Assembly (NCBI GenBank): GCA_021397835.1
Contig: JAJFZO010000168.1
Location: 4,278,001-4,342,000, forward strand
DNA: 64,000 bases
Reading direction: 5' to 3'
DNA from: Moringa oleifera
Taxonomy: Eukaryota > Streptophyta > Magnoliopsida > Brassicales > Moringaceae
Made by a program: the position numbers and the translations under genes
Notes under the pieces: generated by a model
What the model was told of the DNA's origin: nothing
Database searches by the model: none
What the model saw: only the letters and a program-made list of their open reading frames with translations
Part shown: positions 52,130 to 63,254 of the stretch, piece after piece
Layout of the letters: every line of letters begins with the position of its first letter
Numbering within the stretch: the stretch's first letter is position 1

Positions 52130-53374
52130 AACAACCATATTTACAAATATTATATAAAATAAAATTTAAACTGCAATCATAATTTATATCTTAAATTTAG
52201 TTGAAAATCAGATAAATTGTAACTCTATATAATTTCAAAACCTTATTAATTACAATTTATATTTCAGTACATAGCATATCAAATAGACATACATATAGCT
52301 TCCAAAATAGTTCTACAAAATTAAATGTTTCTTAAAATATCTTACAGTTTATTTATTTTTGTTTTAACATTATCTTTAATAACATGTTTATTAATAAATA
52401 TCACAAAATCTGAGTGAAAAATATAAATGAACCTCTTTTTTTTTTTTTAAAAGTATTATCAGATGGTGAGATAAATTCAAACTCCTCCTTTGAAACTCCA
52501 AATTCTGATTATTTTCTGTACATTTATTTTCTAAATATACATAAAAAATCAAAAAAATTGATATTTTTATTGGTCACTCATGATTATTTTAACGAATATT
52601 ATAAAATTATTATGTATCTTCTAAAATTATTTTTTATTGAAAATTAACTTTTAATCTTTGATTCTTTAAATTTTATAAAAATAAAATTCGAGATGATTTT
52701 ATCTATTTTTAAAAATTATAAAGGATAACAAATATTAAAATTTATTAGAAACAGTAATGCAAATAAATAGCTTATGATTCTTCCTTTTGCTTATACCATA
52801 AACTAATGTAGTATCATAAATAAACAGTAATTAAACTTCTTAATTTATTTTTTACATTACATTTTAAGATAGATTTGATTAAATATCTTTAAATTAAAAA
52901 TTTCTGAACATAAAATTAATACCACTACTAAAATTGATGTCAAAAGGGTAACATATATTATAACAATATATCTTAAATTTTATCAAAAATGGGGGTTGAA
53001 CAATAGACGAGCTGCTCATTCCAGAATATAACACATGGTATATTGAATGGGATATGCTTTTGGGATAAGATGCGGATGAGGTGCATAGCACTTCCAGCTG
53101 CGGAGGATGCATCAGTCATCCACGTGTGTGACGACCGATGACCGTGATGTCTGCCATGATGAATACGAATAATAAAATCCCCAAAAAAAAAAACCAATAA
53201 ATAAAGAGAATAAAAACGTTATCGTGACTGTATAATATGACACCAAAGACATTTATGAACACCGCAGTTGATACTACGTCGTTACACATAACTACAACCC
53301 AAAAGATACACATATATCATAAGCTCCTGCTCCCAAAGTATTACGAGCTTTTATTATGTCATGTTTCTTCCGCT
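52130..53374. other. A+T-rich intergenic region
   Basis: About 1.2 kb between the phosphodiesterase promoter and the OBAP 3' end, very A+T rich from 52,130 to 52,980. No gene or clear transposon boundary is seen. Confidence 0.5.
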
Positions 53375-54479
53375 TCAAGGGAACGGTGCCGTTTTCTTCA
53401 TCTCAGTCTTCTCAACGTCTACGGCGAACCCCTTGCCGTGCTGCTTCCAGTAATCTGCCTGCGGATTGATCCACTCTGGTTCTGCTATCTCCACCCTCGA
53501 CTGCCTCAAGGCCTCCGACGATACACCGTACTTGTTGTCCCTATGCGCCACAAGATCCGGCCTCACTCTCCCTATCCCAACTCCATGGGGGGACTCCATC
53601 AGGGCAGGCACACCCATCGGGAGCCTGTCACCTTCATAAAAGACCAGTGACCGTCACCATTAAAATGGCAGAAAACAAAGAATGAAAAGCTCACTCTTAC
53701 AGGATTTACATAATCTTGTGTGTGCATGCATGCATAAGGTTAGAGTTAAATGGCTAACACAGAGTGGAGCCAAATTGCTTACCTCGATCAACCTGCCACG
53801 TGCACCAGAACTTGCCATAAGTTTTGGCCAGATTCTGCAGCTCTGGCCTTGCTACCATCTCCGGAACACTGGGAATCACAAACAAGCCTGATTTGATCTG
53901 TTCCATTCAATTAATCTTCTAATTAATTTCAATTACCATAAATTAATGAAATAGAAAACATCAAGAAAAGAAACCAAGAAAATAAAAGGCAATTATGATC
54001 ATAAAAGGAACGTAGATGGACGCGAAGAGGTAGGACCTCGTAAGCATGGGAGTGCCAGAGCTTCTGCTCCTCCGGTGGCAACGATTCAAACAACTTATCA
54101 GACACCACATATTCCACTCCTGCACCAGGAGAACTCTCCTTTACAAAAGGCAAAAGATAATAAGAGAGAGAAAGCATATACGATTATTAATTATACCGAT
54201 GAGGCGAGCTTTGGAGTCAGGAGAATCGTAGACGGCGCACTGGAGGAAGTCCTGGTTGAGACGGGTAATGTAGTGGTGGGTCTCCAGCTGGCGAGACATG
54301 TCGTGGCTGTACAGGGCGAAGGTGCACGCGTGCTGGCTCATTTGCTTCACCGGCTTCAGCGACTGTAGCATCGCAGCTCCTTTGTCCACCATGTGTTGCT
54401 CCATCGTCATCGGCTGGCCCGGTGGCCCGCCCTCACCCTGAGCTAGGGTCGGGCCAGTCGACTGGTCACTCGAAGCCAT
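53375..54479 (-). CDS. Oil body-associated protein (OBAP, DUF1264), 4 exons, 245 aa
   Basis: Exons 54479-54197, 54119-54037, 53897-53783, 53631-53375; phases close on 245 aa. The family coats or stabilises seed oil bodies. Recognisable segments are [62 protein letters not shown] and RDNKYGVS. The start is the only ATG upstream of MASSDQST. Exon 4 uses a TTTTATGAAG acceptor; a second AG (GTGACAG) eight bases on would break the conserved RGDRLPMG. The gene and its upstream region have a truncated direct copy at 60.8-61.6 kb. In the promoter, a CACGT core occurs near 54,706-54,714, but regulation is not established. Confidence 0.92.
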
Positions 54480-55660
54480 TCTTGCAATTAACACCGTATC
54501 TTCCACTACTATCCCTAAAGTTTGTTTGACGAGGCCGCTTTTTGAGGGGAAATAGGCAGGCGAGATGATATATAATGAAGAGCACGGAGACAGAATGTGA
54601 GAGAGAGAGAGCACGAAGATGAGATCGTGGAAAGAGACGAGAGCCCCACGTCACCACTTGGGCATGCAAAGAACTAATGACGTGGCAGAGGGCAGTCAGG
54701 TCTCTGGACACGTAGCTGTATGCGAGGGACACTCGGAGTGTCAGCTGCCACAGTTTCATATCTCGTATTGGTAGGAGTATTCATTTATGAAGTATAAAAA
54801 GTATTTTAAAATAAAAAATAAAAAATTATTTTTATCGAATTTATTAAATTATTATATGTTATTATTTTATTTTTAATTGTTTTTGTGCACATATAGAGTC
54901 ATGTTGTAAAATTATTTACTCTTCATATTTCCTTCTTATTATCATTTTATGAAAATTTATAACATCTAATCATGTTTTGTTGTATATGAACTTGATATAT
55001 CTGCATATATGTATATATGATTAAAAGTTTTACAAAATATTGCTAAAGTGTTTTAAATGATTTTTTCAAATCATATAAGGTTACATAATAAAATATTTTA
55101 AGATAAAAAATTATTTTGAGGTTTAAATTTTACTTTTTATCATTAATTAAATTCTAATTTTTAAAATATTTCCAAAAAAAATTAATTGATTAATTTATTT
55201 AAATTAAATTTAATGAAAATGATTGTAAAAATTAATAATATTTTTGTTGTTGAAATATTTGCAAATTTACTTAAATGAATTATTCATTTTATGTTGATTT
55301 TATTTTTCAAATTTGAATAATTTTTTATTAATAACCAAAATTTTAAAATTTTTTAATAAAATTCAATTTGATTAGGATGAGTTTGTTTGAAAGCATTTCA
55401 GAAATCAAGGCATTTTACGGGATTTGTTTGAGCCGGTATATAAAATTTATTTGAAATAAACAGCGCCCAGCAAAACTCAGCTGGTTTGCCCGAGAGGTTA
55501 AGGGGGAAGACTTAAGATCTTCTGCACATGGGTGCGCATGGGTTCGAACCCCATAGCCAGCAGAGTACTGCACAAAATTTTTAATTTTAATTTTTTAACA
55601 TAATTTAGTTTGATTTAATATAAATTAAATTTCATTATTATTAATTTTTTAAATCCGAAA
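53783..55660. repeat. Segmental duplication, parent copy
   Basis: From within OBAP exon 3 through exons 2 and 1, the OBAP promoter, an A+T-rich tract and tRNA-Leu. The same order occurs in the same orientation at about 60,813-63,440. Landmarks shared by both include ATTCTGCAGCTCTGGCCTTG, GTCAGCTGCCACAGTTTCAT, CTTGATATATCTGCATAT and the tRNA body. This copy holds the intact genes. Confidence 0.85.
55480..55562 (+). tRNA. tRNA-Leu (UAA)
   Basis: 83 nt, intronless, class II with a long variable arm. Acceptor arms GCTGGTT and AGCCAGC pair (one G-T), with discriminator A. The anticodon stem is GAAGA/TCTTC with loop CTTAAGA, giving anticodon TAA. The T arm is ATGGG-TTCGAAC-CCCAT. A T run (55,577-55,581) downstream can serve as the Pol III terminator. 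A decayed copy lies at 63,255-63,338. Confidence 0.92.
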
Positions 55661-55862
55661 AATTTATTAGATAATATGAAATAAATATTATGATCTTATA
55701 TATTTTTTAAAGATACAAAAGTAAAATCACAAAATTGAAATACCAAGAAGTACATTGGGTTGAAAAATCAACTAATATAATATTAATTTAATTGAAAACT
55801 TAATGCTTTTTCAAGCAATAATTATTTCTTCAAGTCCTAATTCTTTTTTCTTTTCTGGATTC

Positions 55863-57927
55863 TTAGGCACTAATTCTCTCAGCTGAAACAACGGGAACCT
55901 GAGGCCTGTACTGGTACCGCTTAGCCACAATCAAGTAGACACAGAAATTGACCAAACTCAATATAGAGAGCAACCAGTAGAAGAGATTCAAATGGTTCCT
56001 GTTGATGTTATTGCCAGCCAACCAGCCTCCACTGCTCGTGATGTTCTTCGTCGAGCTGTTAACTATCTTAACCACTATAGTACTGAAGAAGTACCCAAGC
56101 GCCATGGAGCTCCACAGGAAGCAAGTGGAGATGGACTTCAGCGCTTTGGGTGCCTCCGAGTAGAAGAACTCAAGCAAGCCGATGTAGGTGAATAAGTCTA
56201 CAAAGCCAAAGATGAAGTACTGAATCGATAACCAGAAGGAGCTGATGGGAAGTGGTTCCCTCACTGGGATGGCGTCAAGCATGTTGTGGTCTCGTGCCAC
56301 GCCTTTGCGTTTCACTTCTATGAGACCAGCAGTGGCCATGGAGATTGCTGAGAGAACGAGGCCTACACCTATGCGTTGGAGGTGGGTGATGCCGGTGGGG
56401 ATGCCGGTGAGCTTGCGGAGCAAGGGGACTACGAGTTGATCGTAGACTGGGACTATGATGATCAGGAAGACAAAAGGGATGATGGGTAGTGAAGCGGGTG
56501 GTATATGGAAGGAGCTTGTGAGGCTCGTGTCCATGGTGAGGCCTTGCTGGACCGAGAAGGTTTGGAGCTGAGCCAGACAAAGGGTCATGAGGATTGTGCA
56601 GCAGAATATCGGCACCATGCCTAGCAGGATCTTCGCGTTCTCGACTTGGGTGACCCTGCAGAGCTTCCATGGACTTGCAGACACTCCTGGCTGAAAATCC
56701 CCTGTAGGTGTAGTTTTAATGGCTGCTTTGTCCAGGAATCTGAATACATCTCTGTGAGGTAGAAATTCAAGTTCCGGAACGGCTTCCTGGTCGAGTTCGT
56801 AGAGCTCCGATGGGTCCTCAGGAAGTCTAAGATTTCTATTACGGATGGCTGCAATGTATACCTGAATAGCTTCAACAATGGCACTAGTTCCTTCAACAAC
56901 TTGTATCCTGTACGTTGGCCATCCAGCGAGGAAGATGATCACACCCAAGAAAATGGCAACTGTCGAAAGCCCGAATCCCCAGTCCCATCCTCTTTCGTCT
57001 TGGATCCATACGAAGAGCGTTAAACTGACTGCACCACCCAGACACACGAACAGCAGGAGCGCGTTGAAGAAGCTGGACATCTGCCTGGCCTCTCGTGGGT
57101 CGTGCTCGTCGAACTGATCAGCTCCATGTGACGGCAAAGCAGCTTTGATTCCCGCAGTGCCACAAGCCAGCAAGTATAAGGACACAAAGAGGAAAGCAGC
57201 GTCACTGCCTTTAACTTTCCCACACACAGAATTTTCAATGAATACATTACACAGAGGTGGCTTCAGGGATCCGTAATGAGCTTGTATTGTTAGCATTGCT
57301 AGTCCCTTCCATGAAAATGTACAACAAAGGTTACGGTTTTCATTTGTTGAATGATGATGAATGATGATGAACGGGAAGTTCTGAAGTCATCGTTTTCAAG
57401 CTTACCAGAAACTCGAGGAATCCTGAGATGATCGCAGCTTTGAATCTGCCAATATAAAGGTCTGCAAGGACAGCCACAACAATGGAGAGGATATAGCTTA
57501 TACCCATGAAGTTGGTGAGCTGATTAGCGGCATCAGCTAGTTCAAAATGCATCACCCCATTGAAGTAAGTCACTAGGTTCACTGCCAGCGACAGAGTCGC
57601 CATGTTTTCAAAACCTAAGGTGGCTGAAAGCAGAGCAAAAACTATCTTAATCCTGAGGCTTGGCTAGTACGCTTAAAACAGATAAAACATTATCGCATCT
57701 TGATATAGAAAAGGGATACAGATTCATATTAAATTTTTGTTTGATGTACCTAGTATAAGCAAAGCAGATCTCGTTCCTCCATGCTTATACTTCAAAGCTG
57801 TTCTTCCTTTCCAGTCTACCTTTCCTGGGACAAGCTGATCAACTTTCTCCTGCAAGTGACCATCAGAATTAAGATTATCAATGCTGAATTGCAAAAACAA
57901 CGGTGACCCATCAGACATGAGGTTCAT
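55863..57927 (-). CDS. NRT1/PTR family (NPF, probably NPF4) transporter
   Basis: A proton-coupled-type major facilitator of the plant NPF family; members move nitrate, peptides, ABA or other hormones, and the substrate cannot be fixed here. Exons 57927-57750 (5' end uncertain), 57614-57406, 57305-55863. This model gives 609 aa with about 12 membrane segments. Family signatures are the [13 protein letters not shown] N-terminus, [24 protein letters not shown], and the PTR2 signature [23 protein letters not shown]1 reads [11 protein letters not shown] and so lacks the ExxE[R/K] proton-coupling motif. The first exon is unsettled: an acceptor-like CTTGCAG at 57,850 lies inside it. A further exon-like stretch, 58,012-57,957, ends in a good donor and is preceded by a CTAATAC branch-point-like sequence, but no upstream ATG fits in frame. 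Confidence 0.85.
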
Positions 57928-58206
57928 GAAATGAAAACAGGAACAAAGTACGTGCCATGGCTGCCATGTAGTTCTCTTGATCCTTGGTGCAGGAGAATAA
58001 CAGGACTCAGACTCTGAGAAGCTAAGAGAGAGCTTCAGGTATTAGAATTCAGATGCACAAGGGTTGGCCATGACTAGTTCTTGGGACTATGACACCTTAT
58101 CCGCTGTCTGAATCGGTCTCCATCTAGATTTGAATATCGCTGTCTTCACGAAAGGAATCATTCCTCAATCAAGTAACCTGTGAAAACTTTAACACAGAAA
58201 CCCTGA

Positions 58207-58215
58207 TTTTATATA
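58207..58215 (-). promoter_or_regulatory. Candidate TATA box of the NPF gene
   Basis: TATATAAAA on the minus strand, about 280 bp upstream of the chosen ATG. A leader of that size fits a spliced 5' UTR. Support is from motif and position only. Confidence 0.4.
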
Positions 58216-58348
58216 CTCAGAAGAAGCAAGACTACAAGCAGAAAAAACCCTCTGGTTTATCACTGGAGAGCTCTTCATCTGGGTTCTTTTGGAGAGTTTT
58301 CTTCTCCTGGACGCTTATACTTGTGCTTGCTTCACGAGTCACTTCGCA

Positions 58349-58483
58349 GTCAGTCTCAGGAACCAGCATCTAGAACATCAGCCAGCCGTTGCGGTCCGTC
58401 TCAGGAACCAGCATCTAGAACATCAACCAACCGTCGCAGTCAGTCTCCGGAACCAGCATCTACAACATCAGCCAACCGTTGCT
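58349..58483 (+). repeat. Three-copy 45-bp minisatellite, open in frame
   Basis: Copies 58,349-58,393, 58,394-58,438 and 58,439-58,483, each 45 nt and diverging at a few sites. Each keeps GGAACCAGCATCTA.AACATCA. In one plus frame it encodes a 15-residue unit of the type SQSQEPASRTSASRC, and that frame stays open to a stop at about 58,618. There is no ATG at its start and no known family. It lies just upstream of the NPF gene. Confidence 0.8.
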
Positions 58484-59191
58484 CACAAAAATCACAAAAT
58501 ATTGATACGAAAGCCGCACCTAGCGTTTTGTTTAAGCAAAATGTCTCTATAAGCGAAACTAGCATCGCAATCCCAATCAAAGTTAATACCTTTGTGTTCC
58601 TTTCTGGCTCTGACAAATGACTCATAAAGAAAAGACCATTTGAGTTGTTTCTCAACAAGCTGGTGATTTAAACTAGAAAAAAGATATGTAAACGAAAGCC
58701 TTACCAGGTGTTGGTTCTATGGCCACCTTTGTTAGCATACCCGTAAGGTATATGCTTCATGTCTACAAGCATGAAGAAGACGCTAACAACTCTAGTGGCC
58801 AGCTTGAGCCTTCAGAATTATTCGCCATTATCTTTATTATGAGTAAAGGAACATCTGTATACTGATATAAGAACTTCGGCAAAGGAACCTTTACAGGGAA
58901 GATAAAAGATAATCGTTTCAAGAATGACAATGATTTTGCTTCCTGGGTAAAGAATCACTCCATAAAGCATGTTTAGCATTACTAGATAAATATCATGTGA
59001 CAAAGAAATTTTAAAATCAAAATCCAGAAAGAGATCATACTATGATGAGACTATAGACTAAGCTTGAAGAGCGGCAAACTAAAAGGGCACAATTTACAGA
59101 AGAACAAAAGAACTGGACTGCCTGTGTGAAGAATGCTTGACTATGTTTACAAATGGAAGAGGATAACCCTACGAAAAACAGAACGTTTTCA

Positions 59192-59832
59192 TCAATAGTT
59201 CAGCAAGGAGTACTTTATGCGCAATACAATCTTTCCCTTGTCAACCCCTAGCTTAGCCCCGGTGACCAACAATGACCAGGGGTATCTTGTAGACCCTTCG
59301 GTATTTCAGAGCAGACTACCATTTTTGCAAGTTTTCCAATTTGGCTGCAAGTGTCGTCCTTCTTGTCATCCGGAGTTTTTTCATTCAAAACAGATGAAGC
59401 ACCACCATCAGACCTCTGGGAGTAAGCATCGCTGGGGCTGTGATCCCAGACAGACCATCTTATCGTGCAACCAGGTACTTCGGAGAGGAGGAGTTTGAAA
59501 TGCAACACGTTTTTCGACCTAAAATCCCAAACACCAAGTTGAGCCCCTGTGACAATGTGAATGCCAGGCAGGTCTCCAATGCAAGTTTCAGTGTTTCTAT
59601 TGGTGCGGTGCATACATGAGAGAAGTTCTTCCACTTGATAGGCTCAAACCAACGGCTGTCTTGTTCCTCAGGCCCTTTCCACTTTGTTGCACCTATGGCC
59701 ACGTGCATCCCAATGACGTTGAAGGATTTTCGAAAGAGACACCAGGTGCTGCAAGTGGATGGCGAATCTGTTCTGCTTGCTCCCTTCTAAGCTAAGCCTG
59801 AGCCCAGTCACTGGTTCACGGCCAACTGTCAC
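59192..59832 (-). pseudogene. MACPF-domain protein (NSL1/CAD1 family) C-terminal fragment, frameshifted
   Basis: Plant MACPF proteins such as NSL1 and CAD1 restrain cell death and immunity. The fragment reads VTVGREPVTGLRLSLEG, then HVAIGATKWKGPEEQDS with WFEPIKWKNFSHVCTAP, then ETCIGDLPGIHIVTGAQLGV with VLHFKLLLSEVPGCTIR. It ends with a GAKLGVDKGKIVLR-type tail and TGA at 59,192. The pieces lie in different frames, with shifts near 59,705, 59,600 and 59,270. The MACPF domain itself is absent upstream. It is therefore a dead 3' remnant. An acceptor-like ACTTCAG precedes 59,832, as if one last exon survives. Confidence 0.8.
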
Positions 59833-60147
59833 CTGAAGTATCAAGCGCTTAGATGTTTAGATTCAGCTGGAGCAAACAGAACAGGCATGCTTATGCAGTA
59901 GGTGAACAAGAAGTTCTATATGCCAAAGAGCTTTTCCTCTTTTCGGTTGTTTCCTCCTGACAGAAAACAGTGCATACTAGCTTCATGCCAGAATTCTATT
60001 GTAATTTAAGCGATACTCCTAGAAGCTAAAAGCAATAGAGAAAATTGTTTGTTTTTCCTTTTTTTTCCATTTTCATTTGCTTCGGATGAGCCACAGACCA
60101 CATCACTAGTATGATTAACCAGAAAGCAAACATCTTTAACCAAAAGG

Positions 60148-60545
60148 TGGATAGATTTAATCCGTAGCATGGACTATGCTAACTACAAATCCAAACAAGG
60201 ATGGTGGGGAAGCTGGTTGTTTGTTCTGACTGAAGGTCCTGAGAGCCAGTGGATGGCTCACGATCCCGAAGCAGCTAGATGGCATCCCATGCCCAAGAAT
60301 AACATAATTCCCGATGGTTGCCGCCACTCCGGATTTTCAAGCGTTTGTGTTTCTGGTCGTCTCCTCCTAATTGGTGGTTACTATGCCCCATCTGTCCATG
60401 AACCTTCAGTTACCAATGATCATCAATGATGTCATGCAGTTTGATCCATTTAAAAAAGTGGACTCGGCTTGCCAGTGTGGAGACGCCACGTGCTCACTTT
60501 GCATGCAGTGTTATATCTGGCAAGGTTTATGTTGTAGGCAAGTGG
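60148..60545 (+). pseudogene. F-box/kelch-repeat protein fragment, frameshifted
   Basis: Reads WIDLIRSMDYANYKSKQGWW then GSWLFVLTEGPESQWMAHDP, ending in a kelch-like GFSSVCVSGRLLLIGGYY. Near 60,410 a small local repeat (ATGATCATCAATGATG) throws it out of frame; DVMQFDPFKK continues in another. Near 60,452 an A run shifts it again into a frame reading TPRAHFACSVISGKVYVVG. Neither the F-box nor the remaining kelch repeats are present. The product would have been a ubiquitin-ligase substrate adaptor in this family. Confidence 0.75.
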
Positions 60546-60589
60546 CACCTTTTTTTTTTGGAAAAAATAATTATATTTATTATATTTAA

Positions 60590-60812
60590 AATTTTAAAAT
60601 AAAATTCGATCAACAGTACTCGTCAATTTGTCACTTAAGCCCATAATATTTCAACTCATTATATCACCCAATGATCATGTCAACCCACCAAACTGAATTG
60701 TCCGTCTGTCAATGCAATTGAATAAGTCATTTCCGTCTAATCACTTGGTGACGTGACAGTGTAAACCGTCTTATCTTGAATACAATAAAACGATAAACTG
60801 TTACACATTGCC
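60590..60812. other. Spacer between kelch fragment and OBAP copy, possible repeat
   Basis: The text between the duplicated OBAP breakpoint and the kelch fragment has wording like non-coding plant repeats (TTTCAACTCATTATATCACCC, then CCGTCTGTCAATGCAATTGA). No inverted ends were found. It may be the insertion that cut the OBAP copy at 60,813. Confidence 0.25.
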
Positions 60813-61324
60813 ATAGGTTTTGGCCAGATTCTGCAGCTCTGGCCTTGCTGCCATCTCCGGAACTCTGGGAATCACAAACAAGCCTGATTTGATCTGTTCC
60901 ATTCAATTAATATTCTAATTAATTTCAATTACCATAAATTAATGAAATACAAAACATCCCAAAAAGAAAACAAGAAAAATAAAAGGCAATTATGATCATA
61001 AAAGGAACGTAGATGGAAGCGAAGAGGTAGGACCTCGTAAGCATGGGATTGCCAGAGCTTCCGCTCCTCCGGTGGCAACGATTCAAACAACTTATCAGAC
61101 ACCACATTTCCCACTTTGACCACGAGAACTCTCTTTTACAAAAGGCAAAAGAGAATAAGAGAGTAAGGTGCACGCGTGCTGGCTCATTTGCTTCACCGGC
61201 TTCAACGACTGCATCATAGCAGCTCCTTTGTCCACCATGTGTTGCCCATCGTCATCGGCTGGCCAGGCGGCCCGTCCTCACCCTGAGCCAAGGTCGGGCC
61301 AGTCGACTGGTCACTCGAAGCCAT
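60813..61324 (-). pseudogene. Truncated OBAP (DUF1264) copy
   Basis: A direct-orientation copy of the gene at 53,375-54,479. It keeps the ATG (61,324) and [16 protein letters not shown], but a base missing near 61,245 shifts the frame. About 165 bp covering the second half of exon 1 and its donor are deleted (junction near 61,165). Exon 2 (about 61,122-61,038) and most of exon 3 (about 60,898-60,813) remain; the rest of exon 3 and exon 4 are gone. It cannot encode an OBAP. Confidence 0.9.
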
Positions 61325-61887
61325 TCTTGCAATTAACAACGTATCTTCTACCACTATCCTTAAAGTTTGTTTGACGAGGCCTCGTTGGGGGAGAATATGC
61401 ATGCGAGATAATATATAATTACGAGCACGGAGAGAGAGAGAGAGAGAGTGCATGAAGAGCAGATCGTGGAGACGAGAGCACCACGTCACCAGGTGGGCAT
61501 GCAACGGACTGATAACGTGGTAGAGGGCAGTCAGGTCTCAGGGCACGTCGGTGCATGAAACACTCGGAGTGTCAGCTGCCACAGTTTCATGTCCCGGTTG
61601 GAGTATTCATTCGGTTTCTATCTAAACCAAAAATTATCCTCTCTTACAAAATAAAACTAAAAATAATTAATTACACAAAAATATTGCTATAAATCTGCCT
61701 GACAAGAGTTAAATTAAACTAAATTCTACTTCCTACCATGTTTCAATAGGAGCTCGTGTTGATTTTTGTCATGAAGTTTAGAAAATATTTAAAAATAAAA
61801 AATAATTTTTTATCAAATTTATTAAATTATTATATATCATTATTTATCTTATTTATTCTTAATTTTTTACGTTGATATATTGTCATG

Positions 61888-62423
61888 TGATAAAAGTAGT
61901 GTAAAAATCTCATAAAATTTTTATATTTATCTCATGTTATCGATCAAACTTTTATGTTAAAAAATGACAAACCAAACTTTGATTTATCATTTTGATCTAA
62001 ATTAAATTTTATTAAAAATTTTAAAAAATAAGAGTATTTAAATTAAAGATATTTTATAATGAATTTTAAGTTAAAATTTTCACAGATATAAAAACATATT
62101 CAAATTATTGTTATAACAATTTTTCTAATTTTTTGAGTATTAAAAATATATATTTTTAAATTCATAATTTCAAAAAATTTAAAAAATAGCGTAATTATTT
62201 AAAAAATTTATGAAATTTTTTGTGACGGTGACTTGAATTTTTTTTATATTTTTAATAAATTTTAAAATAAAAATTATTATATAAGATCTTCAATTTAAAT
62301 ATTTTTAATTTTTAAATTTTTTGAACTTGTAAATAAGTCAAAATTCGATATGTTACTTTTTCAATATAAAAGTTTGATTGATAACATAGATCAAATGTTA
62401 AAGTTTTATGTGACTTTTATCAT
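61888..62423. mobile_element. MITE-like inverted-repeat element within the duplicated segment
   Basis: The left end reads ATGTGATAAAAGT and, about 40 bp further in, ATGTTATCGATCAAAC followed by AAAAATGACAAACC. The reverse complement of the right end reads ATATGATAAAAGT, ATGTTATCAATCAAAC and AAAAAGTAAC. The parent duplication copy has no counterpart at the homologous position (near 54,905), so it behaves as an empty site. There is no coding capacity. Its arms resemble those of 27,031-27,495. Confidence 0.6.
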
Positions 62424-63036
62424 ATAACTATTTATTTTTCATATTTTTTTAGTAATTTTATAAAAATCTATAACATCTAATGATGTTATGTTGTCTATGG
62501 ACTTGATATATCTGCATATGTGTGTATATGATTAAAAATTTTATAAAATATTGCTAAAGTGTTTTAAATGATCTTTTCAAATCACATAAGTCTACATAAT
62601 AAAATATTTTAGGATAAAAATTATTTAAAATTTTAAACTTTATTCTCTCTCATTAATTAAATTTGAATTTTTAAAATATTTTAAAATAAATTTTAATTTA
62701 TTAATTGTATTTAAATTGACTATTAATGAAAATAATTATAAAAAATTAATAATATTTTTATTATTAAATTAATTAAAAAATTGTTCAAAAAAATTTTATG
62801 CTTTAATTTTATTGTTTAAATTTAAATAAATTTTTATTAATGAATAATTTTTTATGATTTTTTTAAAATTTTGATAATATAAATTTTTAAAACTATATTG
62901 TTTAGTATTCAAAAAATTTAAAATTTTTTTATGATAATATTTTAAAAAAAATTTATACCATGAAAGTTTTTAAGTGAAAATTTACGGTAAAATATTTTAA
63001 ATTTAAATAGATTTTACTTTTAAATTTTTTTAAAAA

Positions 63037-63148
63037 ATTAAATTAAATTAATTTAATAAATACATTTATTTGAAAATATTTTTAAAAATTTAAATTAAAT
63101 TAAATTAATTTAATAAATAAATTTATTTGAAAATGTTTTTAAAAAATT
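63037..63148. repeat. A+T-only tandem repeat, two copies of about 56 bp
   Basis: TTAAATTAAATTAATTTAAT followed by AAATA.ATTTATTTGAAAAT occurs twice in succession (about 63,037-63,090 and 63,091-63,148). It is absent from the parental segment next to tRNA-Leu. Confidence 0.6.
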
Positions 63149-63254
63149 AAAATTTAATTAAAAAATCTCAAATTTTAAAGGATTTATTGAAGACTGTATA
63201 TAAAACTCTAACTTAAGTTAAATATAATAATACAAAAAACAATAAACACAACTC

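Noticed and set aside
53237..53650. Plus-strand open frame of 137 codons
   Set aside because: Antisense to OBAP exon 4, which carries the conserved DUF1264 segments.
60813..61324. A second functional OBAP gene
   Set aside because: Exon 4 and part of exon 3 are missing, exon 1 has an internal deletion and a frameshift.
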